A stretch of DNA of 64,000 bases from Bacillus sp. cl95 (lineage in GTDB: Bacteria > Bacillota > Bacilli > Bacillales > Cytobacillaceae), in assembly GCF_900115925.1 (NCBI RefSeq), contig NZ_FOYF01000003.1, positions 1 to 64,000 of the forward strand. The letters are read 5' to 3'. Shown one piece after another: positions 7,157 through 18,013 of the stretch. The first letter of the stretch is position 1. Each line of letters begins with the position of its first letter. The translations under genes and the position numbers were made by a program. The notes under the pieces are model-generated. The model was not told the origin of the DNA and did not search any database. It worked only from the letters and a program-made list of their open reading frames with translations.

Positions 7157-7185
7157 AGAGCTGCCATATGGCGGCTCTCTTTTTA
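7157..7185 (+). terminator. rho-independent terminator
   Basis: AGAGCTGCC, loop ATAT, GGCGGCTCT with one T-G pair, then CTTTTT. It ends the DsbA-like transcript. A separate CAAGCAAAT / ATTTGCTTG inverted repeat lies upstream at 7076-7121. Confidence 0.8.
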
Positions 7186-7310
7186 CATTAGGCTAGGTTA
7201 GATTTCGGAAAAAAGATAACTCAAAATTCCAACTATTATCAAGGAATTTGTTAATATATAAATAAATATATTCCTTCCATAACCTGTGTCGATAGAAAGG
7301 AGTGAATTTA

Positions 7311-8246
7311 ATGAAACACTTAGAAAAGAATCAATCTGCATACTTCCTGCTCGTTCTTGCCAATGTAATTTGGGGAGGGAATTTTGTAATTGGAAGAGTA
7401 GGGACAGAGTATTTTCCTCCTATCACATTTTCAATTTTGAGATGGTCAGTTGCTTTTTTATTTTTGACTCCTTTTATGGTCAAGCCTATGCTTAAAGACT
7501 TCAAAGTTCTTTGGAGACACAAATGGATTGTCCTTTTACTAAGTGTCACTGGAGTTGCCGGATATAACACGATCATTTATTTTTCATTGAACTTCACAAC
7601 ATCCATAAATGCATCCATTGTGAACTCAACCACGCCTTTGTTCATTGCCATTTTTTCATTTTTTATGTTAAAAGAAAGACTTTCATTGTTACAGGGAACA
7701 GGTTTATTATTATCAGTAATAGGAATTGTTTTCATTCTTTCAAAAGGATCATTTGAAACATTGCAGGGGTTCAAGTTCAATCCTGGGGATTTATTTGTTT
7801 TGGTTGCTGTTGTAAACTGGAGCATTTATTCTATTGTAATAAAGAAGAACTCTAAAAACTTGCCAGCATTCTCTACGTTGTATGCCACTTCATTTGTTGG
7901 GATTCTCATTCTATTCCCATTAAGTCTACTAGAAATCATGCAGACTGACGCAGCGGTCATTTTTAATCCGGAAAGCTTATTGATCCTAGGTTATGTTGGC
8001 TTCTTTGCTTCTATCGTTGCTTTCATTTCCTGGAATACAGGCGTTTCTAAAATCGGAGCCGCAAAATCAGGTATCTTTATTAATTTGCTTCCGGTATTTG
8101 CAACCCTTTTTGCTACGATTTTTACAAAAGAAGATTTATTATGGTACCAAATTGCCGGGGGAGTCATTGTCCTTTTGGGTGTAGTGCTATCCTCACAAAA
8201 AAACAGGGCAGTTGAGGAGCGGAGTGAAAGTAAGGTCAGTGCATAA
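7311..8246 (+). CDS. EamA/DMT family transporter
   Basis: A 311-residue drug/metabolite transporter with ten predicted membrane helices arranged as two EamA repeats. Each repeat begins in the usual way: LVLANVIWGGNFVIGR in the first and LFVLVAVVNWSIYSIVIKK in the second, and the TLYATSFVGILILFPLSLLE and SKIGAAKSGIFINLLPVFA segments are typical of the superfamily. It probably exports a small metabolite or drug; the substrate cannot be read from sequence. The ATG at 7311 is chosen because AAAGGAG lies eight bases before it; the GTG at 7302 overlaps that site. The charged C-terminus (NRAVEERSESK) is cytoplasmic. Single-gene unit. Confidence 0.9.
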   Translation: MKHLEKNQSAYFLLVLANVIWGGNFVIGRVGTEYFPPITFSILRWSVAFLFLTPFMVKPMLKDFKVLWRHKWIVLLLSVTGVAGYNTIIYFSLNFTTSINASIVNSTTPLFIAIFSFFMLKERLSLLQGTGLLLSVIGIVFILSKGSFETLQGFKFNPGDLFVLVAVVNWSIYSIVIKKNSKNLPAFSTLYATSFVGILILFPLSLLEIMQTDAAVIFNPESLLILGYVGFFASIVAFISWNTGVSKIGAAKSGIFINLLPVFATLFATIFTKEDLLWYQIAGGVIVLLGVVLSSQKNRAVEERSESKVSA

Positions 8247-8342
8247 TTAACGAAAGTCACATTGGGTATGTAATAACCCTAAATGGGAGTAAGGGTAAAC
8301 GAATCAAGATTTACTTGAAAGATACGTGCGGAGGTGGGATAT

Positions 8343-8798
8343 ATGAAAGGTGCATTAACATTATTTATTGGTTTGCTTTTCTTTTTTTCATTAACAGGGT
8401 GCATCGCAGAGGATTATGATTTTACTCCTCCTACTGTTACCCTTTCAAACACCGATAGTGTCCAATCAGTAGATTTAGAAGAAGTAAATATTGATTGGAG
8501 AGGAGAAAATGGTGAACAAATTGAAAAACATACGGAAAATATTCTAGCATTTGCAAGAGAACGGAAACAATTGAACTTTAGTTCTGGGCAACAGGTTGAT
8601 TTACTGTTTGACAGTGAAGACTTTGTTGTTGAAGAATTAAGTGTTTCAGTATGGAAGAATGATGAGAAAGTAAAATTGAATCTAAATGATTATCGTTCCT
8701 TTTATTTTCCAAAAGATAAAGGTGTGTACGTGATTGACGTAGAACTTCGTACGGATAGAGGAAGTGCTCAATATGTGGGGAATGTTGTCATCAAGTGA
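8343..8798 (+). CDS. lipoprotein of unknown function
   Basis: A 151-residue lipoprotein. The N-terminus has MKGALTLFIGLLFFFSLTGC with a lipobox LTGC, so the Cys is lipidated and the protein is held on the outer face of the membrane. The rest is mainly beta and acidic (DFTPPTVTLSNTDSVQSVDL, later FDSEDFVVEELSVSVWKNDE and GVYVIDVELRTDRG), resembling an immunoglobulin-like domain. No motif for an enzyme is seen. The ATG at 8343 is chosen because GGAGGTG ends six bases before it. A very strong bidirectional terminator follows. Confidence 0.8.
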   Translation: MKGALTLFIGLLFFFSLTGCIAEDYDFTPPTVTLSNTDSVQSVDLEEVNIDWRGENGEQIEKHTENILAFARERKQLNFSSGQQVDLLFDSEDFVVEELSVSVWKNDEKVKLNLNDYRSFYFPKDKGVYVIDVELRTDRGSAQYVGNVVIK

Positions 8799-8898
8799 TA
8801 CGAAAAAAATGCTTAACTCAATAAATCCAAATTAGAAACATGAGCTGAAGATGTTATTAACATCCAAAAGAATATGGTATGCCAATAAGAGACGATAA

Positions 8899-8944
8899 AT
8901 AGGAAAAAGGTTCAGAAATTGGGAATTCTGAACCTTTTTCCTAT
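8899..8944. terminator. strong bidirectional terminator
   Basis: AGGAAAAAGGTTCAGAA (8901-8917) pairs without mismatch with bases 8926-8942, and two more pairs extend it. A-rich on the left and T-rich on the right, it can stop transcripts from both the lipoprotein gene and the rpiR-type gene. Confidence 0.9.
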
Positions 8945-8950
8945 TTTTCA

Positions 8951-9688
8951 TTAATTTTCAGCCAATTGATTTAGTTTATATATTTCCCGAGCCATAGATT
9001 CTAAGATATAGACAACAGGTACTTGTGTAGTAATATTAGATTCTTCGAAAAATTCTTCTGTTACGTAATAGGGAATGTTTATATCCGAGATTTTTGCAAC
9101 GGTGGAGAGTTTATTGTTTGTGATACTAACGATTTTACTTCCTTCTTGCTTAAGTTGGTTAAGATGAGTGACGGTAAAATGATTTTCTCCTGAGACAGAT
9201 AAAGCAATGGTTACGCTATTATGTCGTAGTTTAGAGTGAATAGGAAAGTGAGGATCTTTAATATATAACGAAAATTTACCTAAGCTTGAAAAATATCTTG
9301 CACCATATTCAGCAAGAATTCCGGAGCTTCCGATTCCAATAAAAATAACATTATCTGCCTTTGTTACGAGACTTGCAGCCTCTTTCATTTTTTCTTCCAA
9401 ATCACCTTTTAAAGATCTCTCAAAAAATTCGACTACAGATTGTTGAGAACTTTTTATAAGCGTCTTCTTACTCTCTTTTAAGTCCAATTTAAGCTTTACT
9501 TTAAATTCGGAAAAACCCTCACAATTTAGTTTTCTGCAAAACCGCAAGATGGTTGCTGTTGATACATGAGTTTCATCTGCAAGTTCACGAATTCGCATGT
9601 AAGCCACTTTATCTTTGTTTTGACTTATATAGTTATATAAAGAAGTTTCTAATTCATTAAAAGAAGCGATTATTTCGTTTGAAAACAT
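8951..9688 (-). CDS. MurR/RpiR family transcriptional regulator
   Basis: A 245-residue regulator with an N-terminal HTH_6 domain (about 1-75; MRIRELADETHVSTATILRF is the helix-turn-helix) and a C-terminal SIS domain (about 105-225) with VIFIGIGSSGILAEYGARY and ALSVSGENHFTVTHLNQLKQ, which binds a phosphosugar. RpiR proteins sense sugar phosphates and control nearby sugar genes. This one is divergent from the GH1 6-phospho-beta-glucosidase gene, so it most likely controls that gene. The ATG at 9688 is the natural N-terminus (MFSNEII); a GTG 13 codons upstream is possible. AAGGAG lies 11 bases before the ATG. Confidence 0.88.
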   Translation of the reverse strand: MFSNEIIASFNELETSLYNYISQNKDKVAYMRIRELADETHVSTATILRFCRKLNCEGFSEFKVKLKLDLKESKKTLIKSSQQSVVEFFERSLKGDLEEKMKEAASLVTKADNVIFIGIGSSGILAEYGARYFSSLGKFSLYIKDPHFPIHSKLRHNSVTIALSVSGENHFTVTHLNQLKQEGSKIVSITNNKLSTVAKISDINIPYYVTEEFFEESNITTQVPVVYILESMAREIYKLNQLAEN

Positions 9689-11384
<1,696 letters not shown>

Positions 11385-11425
11385 GATTCTTTCAATAGTT
11401 GCATGGCAACCTTCTTCTTTAAACA

Positions 11426-11461
11426 AATAAACAGACCATCCAAAATGATGGTCTGTTTATT
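11426..11461 (+). terminator. rho-independent terminator
   Basis: AATAAACAGACCATC (11426-11440) pairs perfectly with bases 11447-11461 around a six-base loop, after the GH1 gene. The symmetry lets it serve the convergent phosphatase gene as well. Confidence 0.85.
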
Positions 11462-11541
11462 AAGCTTTATATAATGAACATCATATGGCAGGGGAATCTC
11501 AAGTTTTAATCAATTTCATGAGAACGAAAGCAGCTGTCCTA

Positions 11542-13608
11542 TCAATCTTTCATCCTATGAAAAAGTTGATTGTGTATTTCACCTTTTGAGGTGATGGTTA
11601 GTAGTCCAATATTGTTTTGTGTATCAATCAGTGACCCTTTTGTCACAGGATGGTAGGTGATAGCGTCAGTCCATCTAGTCGGAAGCTCTTGTGGGTCTCC
11701 GTTCAGAATATGATAATCCTTCGTACAAAAACGATGAATGGAGTCTTTCTTCCTTCTGAATTCATTGCGCATTAGGAAAGTCTTTATTAACAATCCACCA
11801 ATACCTGAATAACTTATATTTTTGGTAGGGCTACTCGTAAACTGATGGATTTTCAGAAGTTCACCATTTGAAAATGTAATATTCGCAGAAACAGCGGATG
11901 CAGAATGAACATCACCAGAAAGGATGATACAGTATTCGGGGTTCCAACTCCCAATTTGCTGAAGAAAAGTGGTAAATCCCTTACCGTTGTATTTCCAGGC
12001 CTCGAAGTCGAGAATATTTTGCATGTCGATGCCGATTGTCCTTAGTGGGTAAACATATCGATCCAATACCGTTTCAATGAGACCCAGTCCATAAACGGGG
12101 GCTGGTGAAACGACAATTAGAGGAGTATTGTGTTTAAACCCCGCTTCCAAAAGTAGACGGTGTACATTTTCCCAGGCTTGAGGTTTTAACAGGTGCGGAC
12201 TTGCCACGGTTTCTTCTATTTTACCGCCTATCATAATGGGGCGAGGATTCCATTCGTAAAGACGCTGTGTCCTTGTATCAAGAAAAACAGTGGGTGGATT
12301 AGTTGGAGCAACAAAATGCCAATTTTCATATTCCCAAAGAACTTTCGTCCACGTTTCACGGTCCTTTGTCGTTTCCTCTGCCTCATGAAATTCTTTCACT
12401 GTGTGAAAAAAATCATCCTCAAATACCTCTGGATTATTTCCCCAACCTTGGAACATCCAGTAGGCGTCGAGTCCATTTGACACAACATGTCTTCCAAGCG
12501 GAGAATCCCATACCTTCTTTTTCCAGTCATGAGAGAGGTTCCAATCGTCTGTGATGTCATGATCGTCAAAAATCATATAGACAGGTATATTAGCGAAGAG
12601 TCTGCGAACTTTATATGTATCAAGCTGGAAAGTGATGAGAGATTCTTGCTGATGCTCGAAGCGTTTCTGAAGCTGAAGCTTTTCAAGTTTATGTTTTTTA
12701 TGGAAGGGTGTTACGTCAGGGAAAACAAAATAGATTTCCTTGTTGATCATGGCATCATTGAATGAAGATTGTATTCCAAGCTTTCTGGAGATTTCCCAAA
12801 GCTGAGGTCCCCAACTAAGCAAATACATGACGGCAAATTCGCTCCACCTCATCAAGTGATTGCTTGAATGAGTAGAGGTGAATTCACATAAGTGCTCCAT
12901 GATGAATGACCGACCATTTATTTGTTCGAGCGATTTTCTAAACGGTTGGAGGGAAAGACGTTCGTCTAATTCAGTGAGGTCTTCTTTATCTCCAATGATT
13001 GCTTTTGAGTAGAATCGAATGAGTTGAAACAGCGGATCCGCTACATCGTCCGCATAAATTTGATCCCCCATGAGGAATAACGCTTCGGGTCTTTTGGAAA
13101 GATCATTGTGATATTGTTCTAAAAGGAAATCAACGTTCGGCAGTGTATCTTCGCCTTCTCCATGCGGCTTTCGACAAGAACCATAAGAAATGTGATGTTG
13201 ATTCGAACGTTTATCCTTAATGAAGAAGGAAGGATAGGGAAGTTGCCCATAAACGATACTTCGCTCGATCGCTGGATTCAACAACCCCAGTGTACCTAAA
13301 TCAAAATGACGTTCTTTTTCATAAAAATGGAGATTGTAACCTAGTAAGTGATTTGTGGGAAAGGGCTTCTCTTTTGGTTTCAATGTAAGCAGGTGGATGA
13401 AAAGATTTTTCCCAGCTGAAATCGATTTTGCTTCTGTAACAGTGGCGATCTCATGAGGTTCGTCATGATTGACCTCATTAAGAAGTTTATATAATTGTCC
13501 CTTAATGTTGACTGGCCGACTTGTTGCTATCCATATCGTTATAGCCGATATATCGGTCCTTCTAATAATCGGCCCTGATAGGATTAATGGGAAAATGATG
13601 GATTCCAT
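11542..13608 (-). CDS. PhoD-like metallophosphatase, large form
   Basis: A 688-residue protein of the alkaline phosphatase D (PhoD-like) superfamily. Metal-site motifs are in order: SYGSCRKPHG (141-150), LFLMGDQIYADD (177-188), MIFDDHDITDDWN (near 345-357) and IILSGDVHSA (near 570). These match the Asp/His ligands of the PhoD metallophosphatase core. Classical PhoD has a Tat signal peptide; this protein has none, so it is probably cytoplasmic and may be a phosphodiesterase or unrelated hydrolase of that fold. It is longer than classical PhoD because of insertions. The ATG is preceded by GAGGTG. It faces the MATE gene divergently. Confidence 0.82.
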   Translation of the reverse strand: MESIIFPLILSGPIIRRTDISAITIWIATSRPVNIKGQLYKLLNEVNHDEPHEIATVTEAKSISAGKNLFIHLLTLKPKEKPFPTNHLLGYNLHFYEKERHFDLGTLGLLNPAIERSIVYGQLPYPSFFIKDKRSNQHHISYGSCRKPHGEGEDTLPNVDFLLEQYHNDLSKRPEALFLMGDQIYADDVADPLFQLIRFYSKAIIGDKEDLTELDERLSLQPFRKSLEQINGRSFIMEHLCEFTSTHSSNHLMRWSEFAVMYLLSWGPQLWEISRKLGIQSSFNDAMINKEIYFVFPDVTPFHKKHKLEKLQLQKRFEHQQESLITFQLDTYKVRRLFANIPVYMIFDDHDITDDWNLSHDWKKKVWDSPLGRHVVSNGLDAYWMFQGWGNNPEVFEDDFFHTVKEFHEAEETTKDRETWTKVLWEYENWHFVAPTNPPTVFLDTRTQRLYEWNPRPIMIGGKIEETVASPHLLKPQAWENVHRLLLEAGFKHNTPLIVVSPAPVYGLGLIETVLDRYVYPLRTIGIDMQNILDFEAWKYNGKGFTTFLQQIGSWNPEYCIILSGDVHSASAVSANITFSNGELLKIHQFTSSPTKNISYSGIGGLLIKTFLMRNEFRRKKDSIHRFCTKDYHILNGDPQELPTRWTDAITYHPVTKGSLIDTQNNIGLLTITSKGEIHNQLFHRMKD

Positions 13609-13750
13609 GTTACACCTCAGTTGTCTTTTGCCATCATTTTATTCGGGCATTGTTCATCATATGAGGAAACGGTAGAAAAAAGAGGCACTTTTACAAGAAA
13701 TAGCATATAATGATTCTTGCGTTTATTTTTTTTAACAAGGAGTAACACTC

Positions 13751-15121
13751 ATGTACGAAACGTTTACTTTACGACAAAAAATTAAGCAAATCCTATTTCT
13801 TTTGATCCCCATTCTGATTACTCAACTTGGGATGTTTTCCATGGTATTTTTCAATACGATTATGTCAGGCAAGTATAACGCTTCGGATTTAGCGGGAGTT
13901 GCGATTGGTTCCTCCATTTGGTCGCCCATTTTTACAGGGCTAAGCGGAATCCTTTTAGCGGTATCTCCTATCGCTGCACAGCGTTTTGGTGAAAAGAAGA
14001 TAAAAGAAGTGTCTTCGGTTTTGACACATGGAATCTACCTGGCATTATTGATTGGTGTTTTGGTAATAGGAGCGGGCGCTCTATTCCTAAATCCACTATT
14101 AGATTCAATGAAGTTGGCCCCAAGTGTGAGGGAAACTGCACATGACTTCTTGGTAGGACTAAGCTACGGAATTATCCCATTATTCATTTTCAATGCACTA
14201 AGGTCGTTCATATATGCATTAGGAAAAACAAGGGTAGTCATGGTCGTCTTACTCTTAGCACTACCGGTTAACTTTTTCCTCAATTATGTTTTAATTTTTG
14301 GAAAGTGGGGCTTTCCTGAGTTAGGGGGTGGGGGAGCTGGTTATGCAACATCGTTCACATACTTTGTGATTGCTGGTATTACAGCCTATATCGTTATGAC
14401 AAAAGAGCCATTTGTGAATTACGTTCAACTGAAGCAATTTAAGGTCTTCAAGTGGACGGAGTGCCGTGAAATTCTAAAGATTGGCGTACCGATGGGATTA
14501 TCCGTCTTTTGTGAAACGAGTATTTTTGCCCTTGTAACCATTCTCATGAGCGCATTTAGTATTACGACGATTGCCGCTTATCAATCTGCATTAAATATTG
14601 TCGCATTCATTTACATGATTCCAATGAGCATTTCGATGGCGCAAACGGTTTTGGTTGGTTTTGAAGTGGGAGCCAAGCGGTATAAGGATGCGAAAACGTA
14701 TAGCTGGCTCGGAATTGGATTGTCAGTATTAATCGGAGGAGTATCTGGTCTATTGATCGTCCTCTTTAAGGAAGAAGTAGCGGGATTATATTCAAACGAC
14801 CCTGAGGTAATTATATTAACAGCACAATTTCTAATCTTTGGATTGTTCTTCCAGATTGCAGATGCCATCCAAGTCACTGCACTTGGCGCATTGAGAGGTT
14901 ATAAAGATGTAAACATTCCTTTTGTAATGACATTATTTGCTTATTGGCTAATTTGTTTGCCAGTCGGTTATTTCCTTGCACATAAGACGGACTTAGGGGC
15001 AACGGGTTATTGGATCGGTTTAACAGTTGGACTTGTGGCAGCGGGAATTGCACTCGCATGGCGGCTCATTCATATCCAAAAGCATAAATTTGCTGCTGTT
15101 GAAATGAAAGAAGTAGTTTGA
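13751..15121 (+). CDS. MATE family efflux transporter
   Basis: A 456-residue multidrug and toxin extrusion protein with twelve predicted helices in two homologous halves. Typical segments are LIPILITQLGMFSMVFFNTIM (16-36), ISYGIIPLFIFNALRSFIYALG-like region (about 150-170), the loop with several glycines (ELGGGGAGYATS) and ADAIQVTALGALRGYKDVNIP (about 370-390), the end of the last being the family's C-half signature. MATE pumps use sodium or proton gradients to export cationic drugs. AAGGAG sits eight bases before the ATG. A TATAAT-like box lies at about 13706. Closest in type to the NorM/DinF-like group; the substrate is not predictable. Confidence 0.92.
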   Translation: MYETFTLRQKIKQILFLLIPILITQLGMFSMVFFNTIMSGKYNASDLAGVAIGSSIWSPIFTGLSGILLAVSPIAAQRFGEKKIKEVSSVLTHGIYLALLIGVLVIGAGALFLNPLLDSMKLAPSVRETAHDFLVGLSYGIIPLFIFNALRSFIYALGKTRVVMVVLLLALPVNFFLNYVLIFGKWGFPELGGGGAGYATSFTYFVIAGITAYIVMTKEPFVNYVQLKQFKVFKWTECREILKIGVPMGLSVFCETSIFALVTILMSAFSITTIAAYQSALNIVAFIYMIPMSISMAQTVLVGFEVGAKRYKDAKTYSWLGIGLSVLIGGVSGLLIVLFKEEVAGLYSNDPEVIILTAQFLIFGLFFQIADAIQVTALGALRGYKDVNIPFVMTLFAYWLICLPVGYFLAHKTDLGATGYWIGLTVGLVAAGIALAWRLIHIQKHKFAAVEMKEVV

Positions 15122-15135
15122 TTATGAAGAAATGG

Positions 15136-15166
15136 CACTCAAACTTTGTTTGAGTGTCTTTATTTT
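15136..15166 (+). terminator. rho-independent terminator
   Basis: CACTCAAAC (15136-15144), loop TTT, GTTTGAGTG (15148-15156), then T-rich (TCTTTATTTTG). Ends the MATE transcript. Confidence 0.85.
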
Positions 15167-15627
15167 GTTTTTGTTTAAAGGACGTGGGCTGGGCTGGTAT
15201 GGTGTGATGCAAGATTCTTGTGTATTTTCACAAGATTCTGCATGAGTTTCTCTCATAATATAGGTTGGAACGATTAGGGGAAGGTGGTTGTTCAGAACGG
15301 GATGCCTTATGAGAAAAGGGTAGATCTTAGGAAAGATGCTTTCACTAGGAATATTATATTTTCCAAGGTAACTGAGTCTAGTATGGTACACATGGTGGAC
15401 TCCTAAAGGGACTCTTGAATCAAAACTTCCCCTTTAGGATGAAATACATTCATTTTCTAGGCCAATACAAAGTAAAATGCTATTATTCGGAGTTGCCATA
15501 TTGGCAGCTGTTTTTATACTATGCTCTTGATAGGAACACTTCCAGAATCATTTGAAAAGCTTAGAGTTCTTTTGTCTAACCGTGATGTAGTTGTAAAACG
15601 ACTCGTTAGTTCTATCAATCAATTAAA
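15167..15627. other. gene-free stretch
   Basis: A 461-base gap. TCCTAAAGGG (15401-15410) and CCCTTTAGGA (15430-15439) form an inverted repeat with a 19-base loop. Open frames here are short, lack ribosome binding sites and have no recognisable content. Nothing else is supported. Confidence 0.5.
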
Positions 15628-16287
15628 TTATTGATTCGATTTTTGTCTTCTCATCCATTGGGTAGCAACCCATTTTTCTCCAGTTCTCACTGGCGCTCCA
15701 CCATGTAAAGTTAATTCGTTTATGTTTTGATCGGTATAGAAATATTCGAAATACACCGCCATTCCCTTTTGTGGGGATACTGAAAAATTTAGTTTAGGAA
15801 AAAATGTTTCTCCTCCATGCTCCACATCATTTAAGTACATGACGATTGTGCTAATTCTATTATTTTTTGTTGCTTTACTTGAAGATGTAAAAAAATCAAA
15901 ATGAGCTTTATACTCTTGGCCAGGAGTATATTTAAGAATTTGAATGCCATCCCCATGCTCAATCGGTATATTCATGATAGATGATATTCTTTTTTCAATT
16001 CTGGTAATAATGTCATTTTCATTTTCTTGAAAATGCATACTACTACTCGTTCTTATATCATTTACTTTGTGTGTAATGCCAATTTTAGAACGATGCAATT
16101 TGTCTTTTGACATTCTAATAAGTTCGTCACATTCTTCGTCACTCAAAACATTTCCCAAAATTGCGACTAGTGGTTCTTCTAATCTAGCAATGATATTAAT
16201 TTCTCTATCTTCTGTTTTGATTTTATTTCCAATGTGATTGAAAATTGTTTGTTCTTTACAAATTGTTTTTTCAGTATCCATTGTCAA
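15628..16287 (-). CDS. 2OG-Fe(II) oxygenase, prolyl 4-hydroxylase type
   Basis: A 219-residue iron- and 2-oxoglutarate-dependent dioxygenase. The iron ligands are H129 and D131 (YKAHFDFF) and H195 (LHGG); K205 in RTGEKWVATQW binds 2-oxoglutarate. ISTIVMYLNDVEHGGETFFP (145-164) is the hallmark of the P4H branch, as in the Bacillus anthracis collagen-like prolyl hydroxylase. The substrate may be proline in a repetitive or translation-related protein. The start is probably TTG at 16287, with AGGAG nine bases before it; the ATG two codons later sits too far away. No collagen-like gene is in the window. Confidence 0.88.
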   Translation of the reverse strand: MTMDTEKTICKEQTIFNHIGNKIKTEDREINIIARLEEPLVAILGNVLSDEECDELIRMSKDKLHRSKIGITHKVNDIRTSSSMHFQENENDIITRIEKRISSIMNIPIEHGDGIQILKYTPGQEYKAHFDFFTSSSKATKNNRISTIVMYLNDVEHGGETFFPKLNFSVSPQKGMAVYFEYFYTDQNINELTLHGGAPVRTGEKWVATQWMRRQKSNQ

Positions 16288-16709
16288 CTTTACCGACTCC
16301 TAAAAAGATTTAATTTTCTGAATAATTATGTTATTTTGTTTGTTCAAGCAATTGTCTTTCATAATTATATCATGAAAGTCCTTTGATTGTTCCTTATTCA
16401 GTGAACGGGGATGTTGATCAGAGCAGGATAAATTCTCTTTTTTGTTGAAGTAAACTAGAAAGATAGATCATTTGCAGATGAATGGAGGGATGAATGGAGG
16501 AATCCAATAATGGTAAATGAGCTAAATAGGGTAGATGTACCATGCGTTTTGGGTAAGGGAATCATCTATAACCCTGATAAACAAGGGAGATAGTCAATTT
16601 TAATTTTATGAAAATAATCATAATTTAACAGGAAAGTTAGAAGGGGCGACTATTTATGGATTTTTACAGATTTCTAAAGGAAATGAATTATATCTTAGAC
16701 TTTCAAAAT
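16288..16709. other. intergenic region with repeat and possible gene remnant
   Basis: Contains a degenerate repeat copy (about 16395-16460). A short frame 16510-16593 (MVNELNRVDVPCVLGKGIIY, 27 residues) and, in another frame, 16610-16711 (ENNHNLTGKLEGATIYGFLQ, then ISKGNELYLRLSK) look like two pieces of one decayed gene. I cannot name it. Confidence 0.35.
16395..16460. repeat. dispersed hairpin repeat, degenerate copy
   Basis: CTTATTCAGTGAACGGGGATG, then TTGATCAGAGCAGGATAAAT and TTTTTTGTTGAAG follow the layout of copies 1-4, but the stem no longer pairs well. A worn copy. Confidence 0.5.
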
Positions 16710-16710
16710 A

Positions 16711-16734
16711 ACACCCCTCACTAGAAAGGGGTGT
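16711..16734 (-). terminator. terminator overlapping the DUF4015 gene end
   Basis: ACACCCCT (16711-16718) pairs with AGGGGTGT (16727-16734), and the minus strand continues TATTTTG. The stem includes the stop codon region of the gene it ends. Confidence 0.7.
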
Positions 16735-17821
16735 AATCAACATTAGGTGTATATTTATTGGCAGCGTTCCAAAGGAGGAAGTCATGTATTCCTTCTGACC
16801 GCAAACCGTTAATCTGATCTTCTATTTCCTTTTTGCCGTAAACTTTGTAGTTTCCGTTACCGAGCCAACTTGCTGTGAAATCTTGAATCCACGGACGGGA
16901 TTGTGGTCGATTGCGAACTGCTTGGAGTCGTTTATTTTCAAGTTTTGCATATTCTTTTACCAATCGGTAAGGCTCTTTATCTGGCTTCTGGATGCCAAAC
17001 ATCGGACTCCAGTGGCTAGGGTAAATCATGGCTGAAATCACGTCTACGTGTTGTGAGATCTTTGAAAAATTTTGACCAATACCTCTTGCCTCTGGAATGA
17101 CGGTTGCATTGCCAAAAACATCAACGGACACTTTTACATGATAAGGTTTTAATTTTTCAGAAGCGTATTTAACAAAAGAGGTAACCGCTGCAATTCGGCT
17201 TTGTCCACCATCAGTGCGTGCGTTAGTGAATTCCCCATCCGAATAGGTCAAACTGCTTTCAAACCTCTCGAACTTCTCAGGAAATCTCACATAATCAAAT
17301 TGAATTTCCTTAAAGCCAGCTTTCGCCGCTTCAATAGCAACTCCGACATTGTATTCCCAAACATTTTTTAAAAAGGGATTCGTAAAAGAATCTCCACGAG
17401 CATTTTTCCAAACAGAGGTATTCGTCTTAAAAGACAAACTAGGGTTTGACCGAGCCAGAACATTATCCTTAAACACAACAACTCGGGCAATGGAATAGAT
17501 TTGATTTTGATTAAGTGTTTGAATGAGTTTGTTCACATCCCGGATATAAGGATGGCTCATTCCGTGATAGGGTGAATGTTTAGCGGGTACAAAAGTTAAA
17601 TTCCCATGATCATCTTTGACATCGATGACCATCGCATTCAAATCCGTTTTCTTCACGAGTGAAAGCAGATCGTTGAAATAAGGGTCACGAGTATGTGAAG
17701 CCGTTACATAAATGCCTCTCACTGGTTCGTGTGTTGAAGTGGTCTCCGCGTTTATTTCATAAACCGGATTTGTAAAGAACGTGAAAATGGTCATTAAGAT
17801 CAGGATTAATAGATGTTTCAT
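16721..17821 (-). CDS. secreted DUF4015 glycoside-hydrolase-like protein
   Basis: A 366-residue secreted protein. Residues 1-26 form a signal peptide (LLILILMTIFTFFTNPVYEINA). The mature part begins PVRGIYVTASHTRD and matches the putative glycosyl hydrolase family DUF4015: NAMVIDVKDDHGNLTF, IYSIARVVVFKD, GFKEIQFDYVRFPE, HVKVSVDVFGNAT, VDVISAMIYPSHW and the end GIHDFLLWNAANKYT. It is a TIM-barrel protein related to GH13-like folds; the Asp in FDYVRFP and the Asp in SVDVFG are likely active-site residues. The target is probably a cell-wall or matrix glycan. The ATG at 17821 (GGTGG upstream) gives the proper signal peptide. The upstream palindrome also occurs before cotA. Confidence 0.85.
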   Translation of the reverse strand: MKHLLILILMTIFTFFTNPVYEINAETTSTHEPVRGIYVTASHTRDPYFNDLLSLVKKTDLNAMVIDVKDDHGNLTFVPAKHSPYHGMSHPYIRDVNKLIQTLNQNQIYSIARVVVFKDNVLARSNPSLSFKTNTSVWKNARGDSFTNPFLKNVWEYNVGVAIEAAKAGFKEIQFDYVRFPEKFERFESSLTYSDGEFTNARTDGGQSRIAAVTSFVKYASEKLKPYHVKVSVDVFGNATVIPEARGIGQNFSKISQHVDVISAMIYPSHWSPMFGIQKPDKEPYRLVKEYAKLENKRLQAVRNRPQSRPWIQDFTASWLGNGNYKVYGKKEIEDQINGLRSEGIHDFLLWNAANKYTPNVDYTPF

Positions 17822-17863
17822 AGTTATACCACCCAATTTTTGTTTTTCTTATCTTGCGCATGG

Positions 17864-17880
17864 AGAATGGAAACCATTCT
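17864..17880 (-). promoter_or_regulatory. palindromic element shared with cotA
   Basis: AGAATGGAAACCATTCT (arms AGAATGG and CCATTCT) preceded by TGG on the plus strand, 43-59 bases upstream of the DUF4015 start. The same word with a different centre lies at 48455-48471 before cotA. Confidence 0.6.
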
Positions 17881-18013
17881 TTTTTTAAAGGCTGTTTTCT
17901 CATAAATTGTTTCTTCTCCGATTAAAGCAACAACACGTATAAATTCTTATTTCGTGCTCTTTTCCTAAATATGAAGTTCTAAACGCTAATTTCCTAGTGG
18001 TTTGGAGGTCTAG

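Noticed and set aside
12193-12765. Three plus-strand frames opposite the PhoD-like gene
   Set aside because: They are shadows of the 688-residue gene, which has all metal motifs in order.
15122-15391. 89-codon minus-strand frame after the MATE gene
   Set aside because: It runs through the terminator hairpin, has no ribosome binding site and has odd composition.
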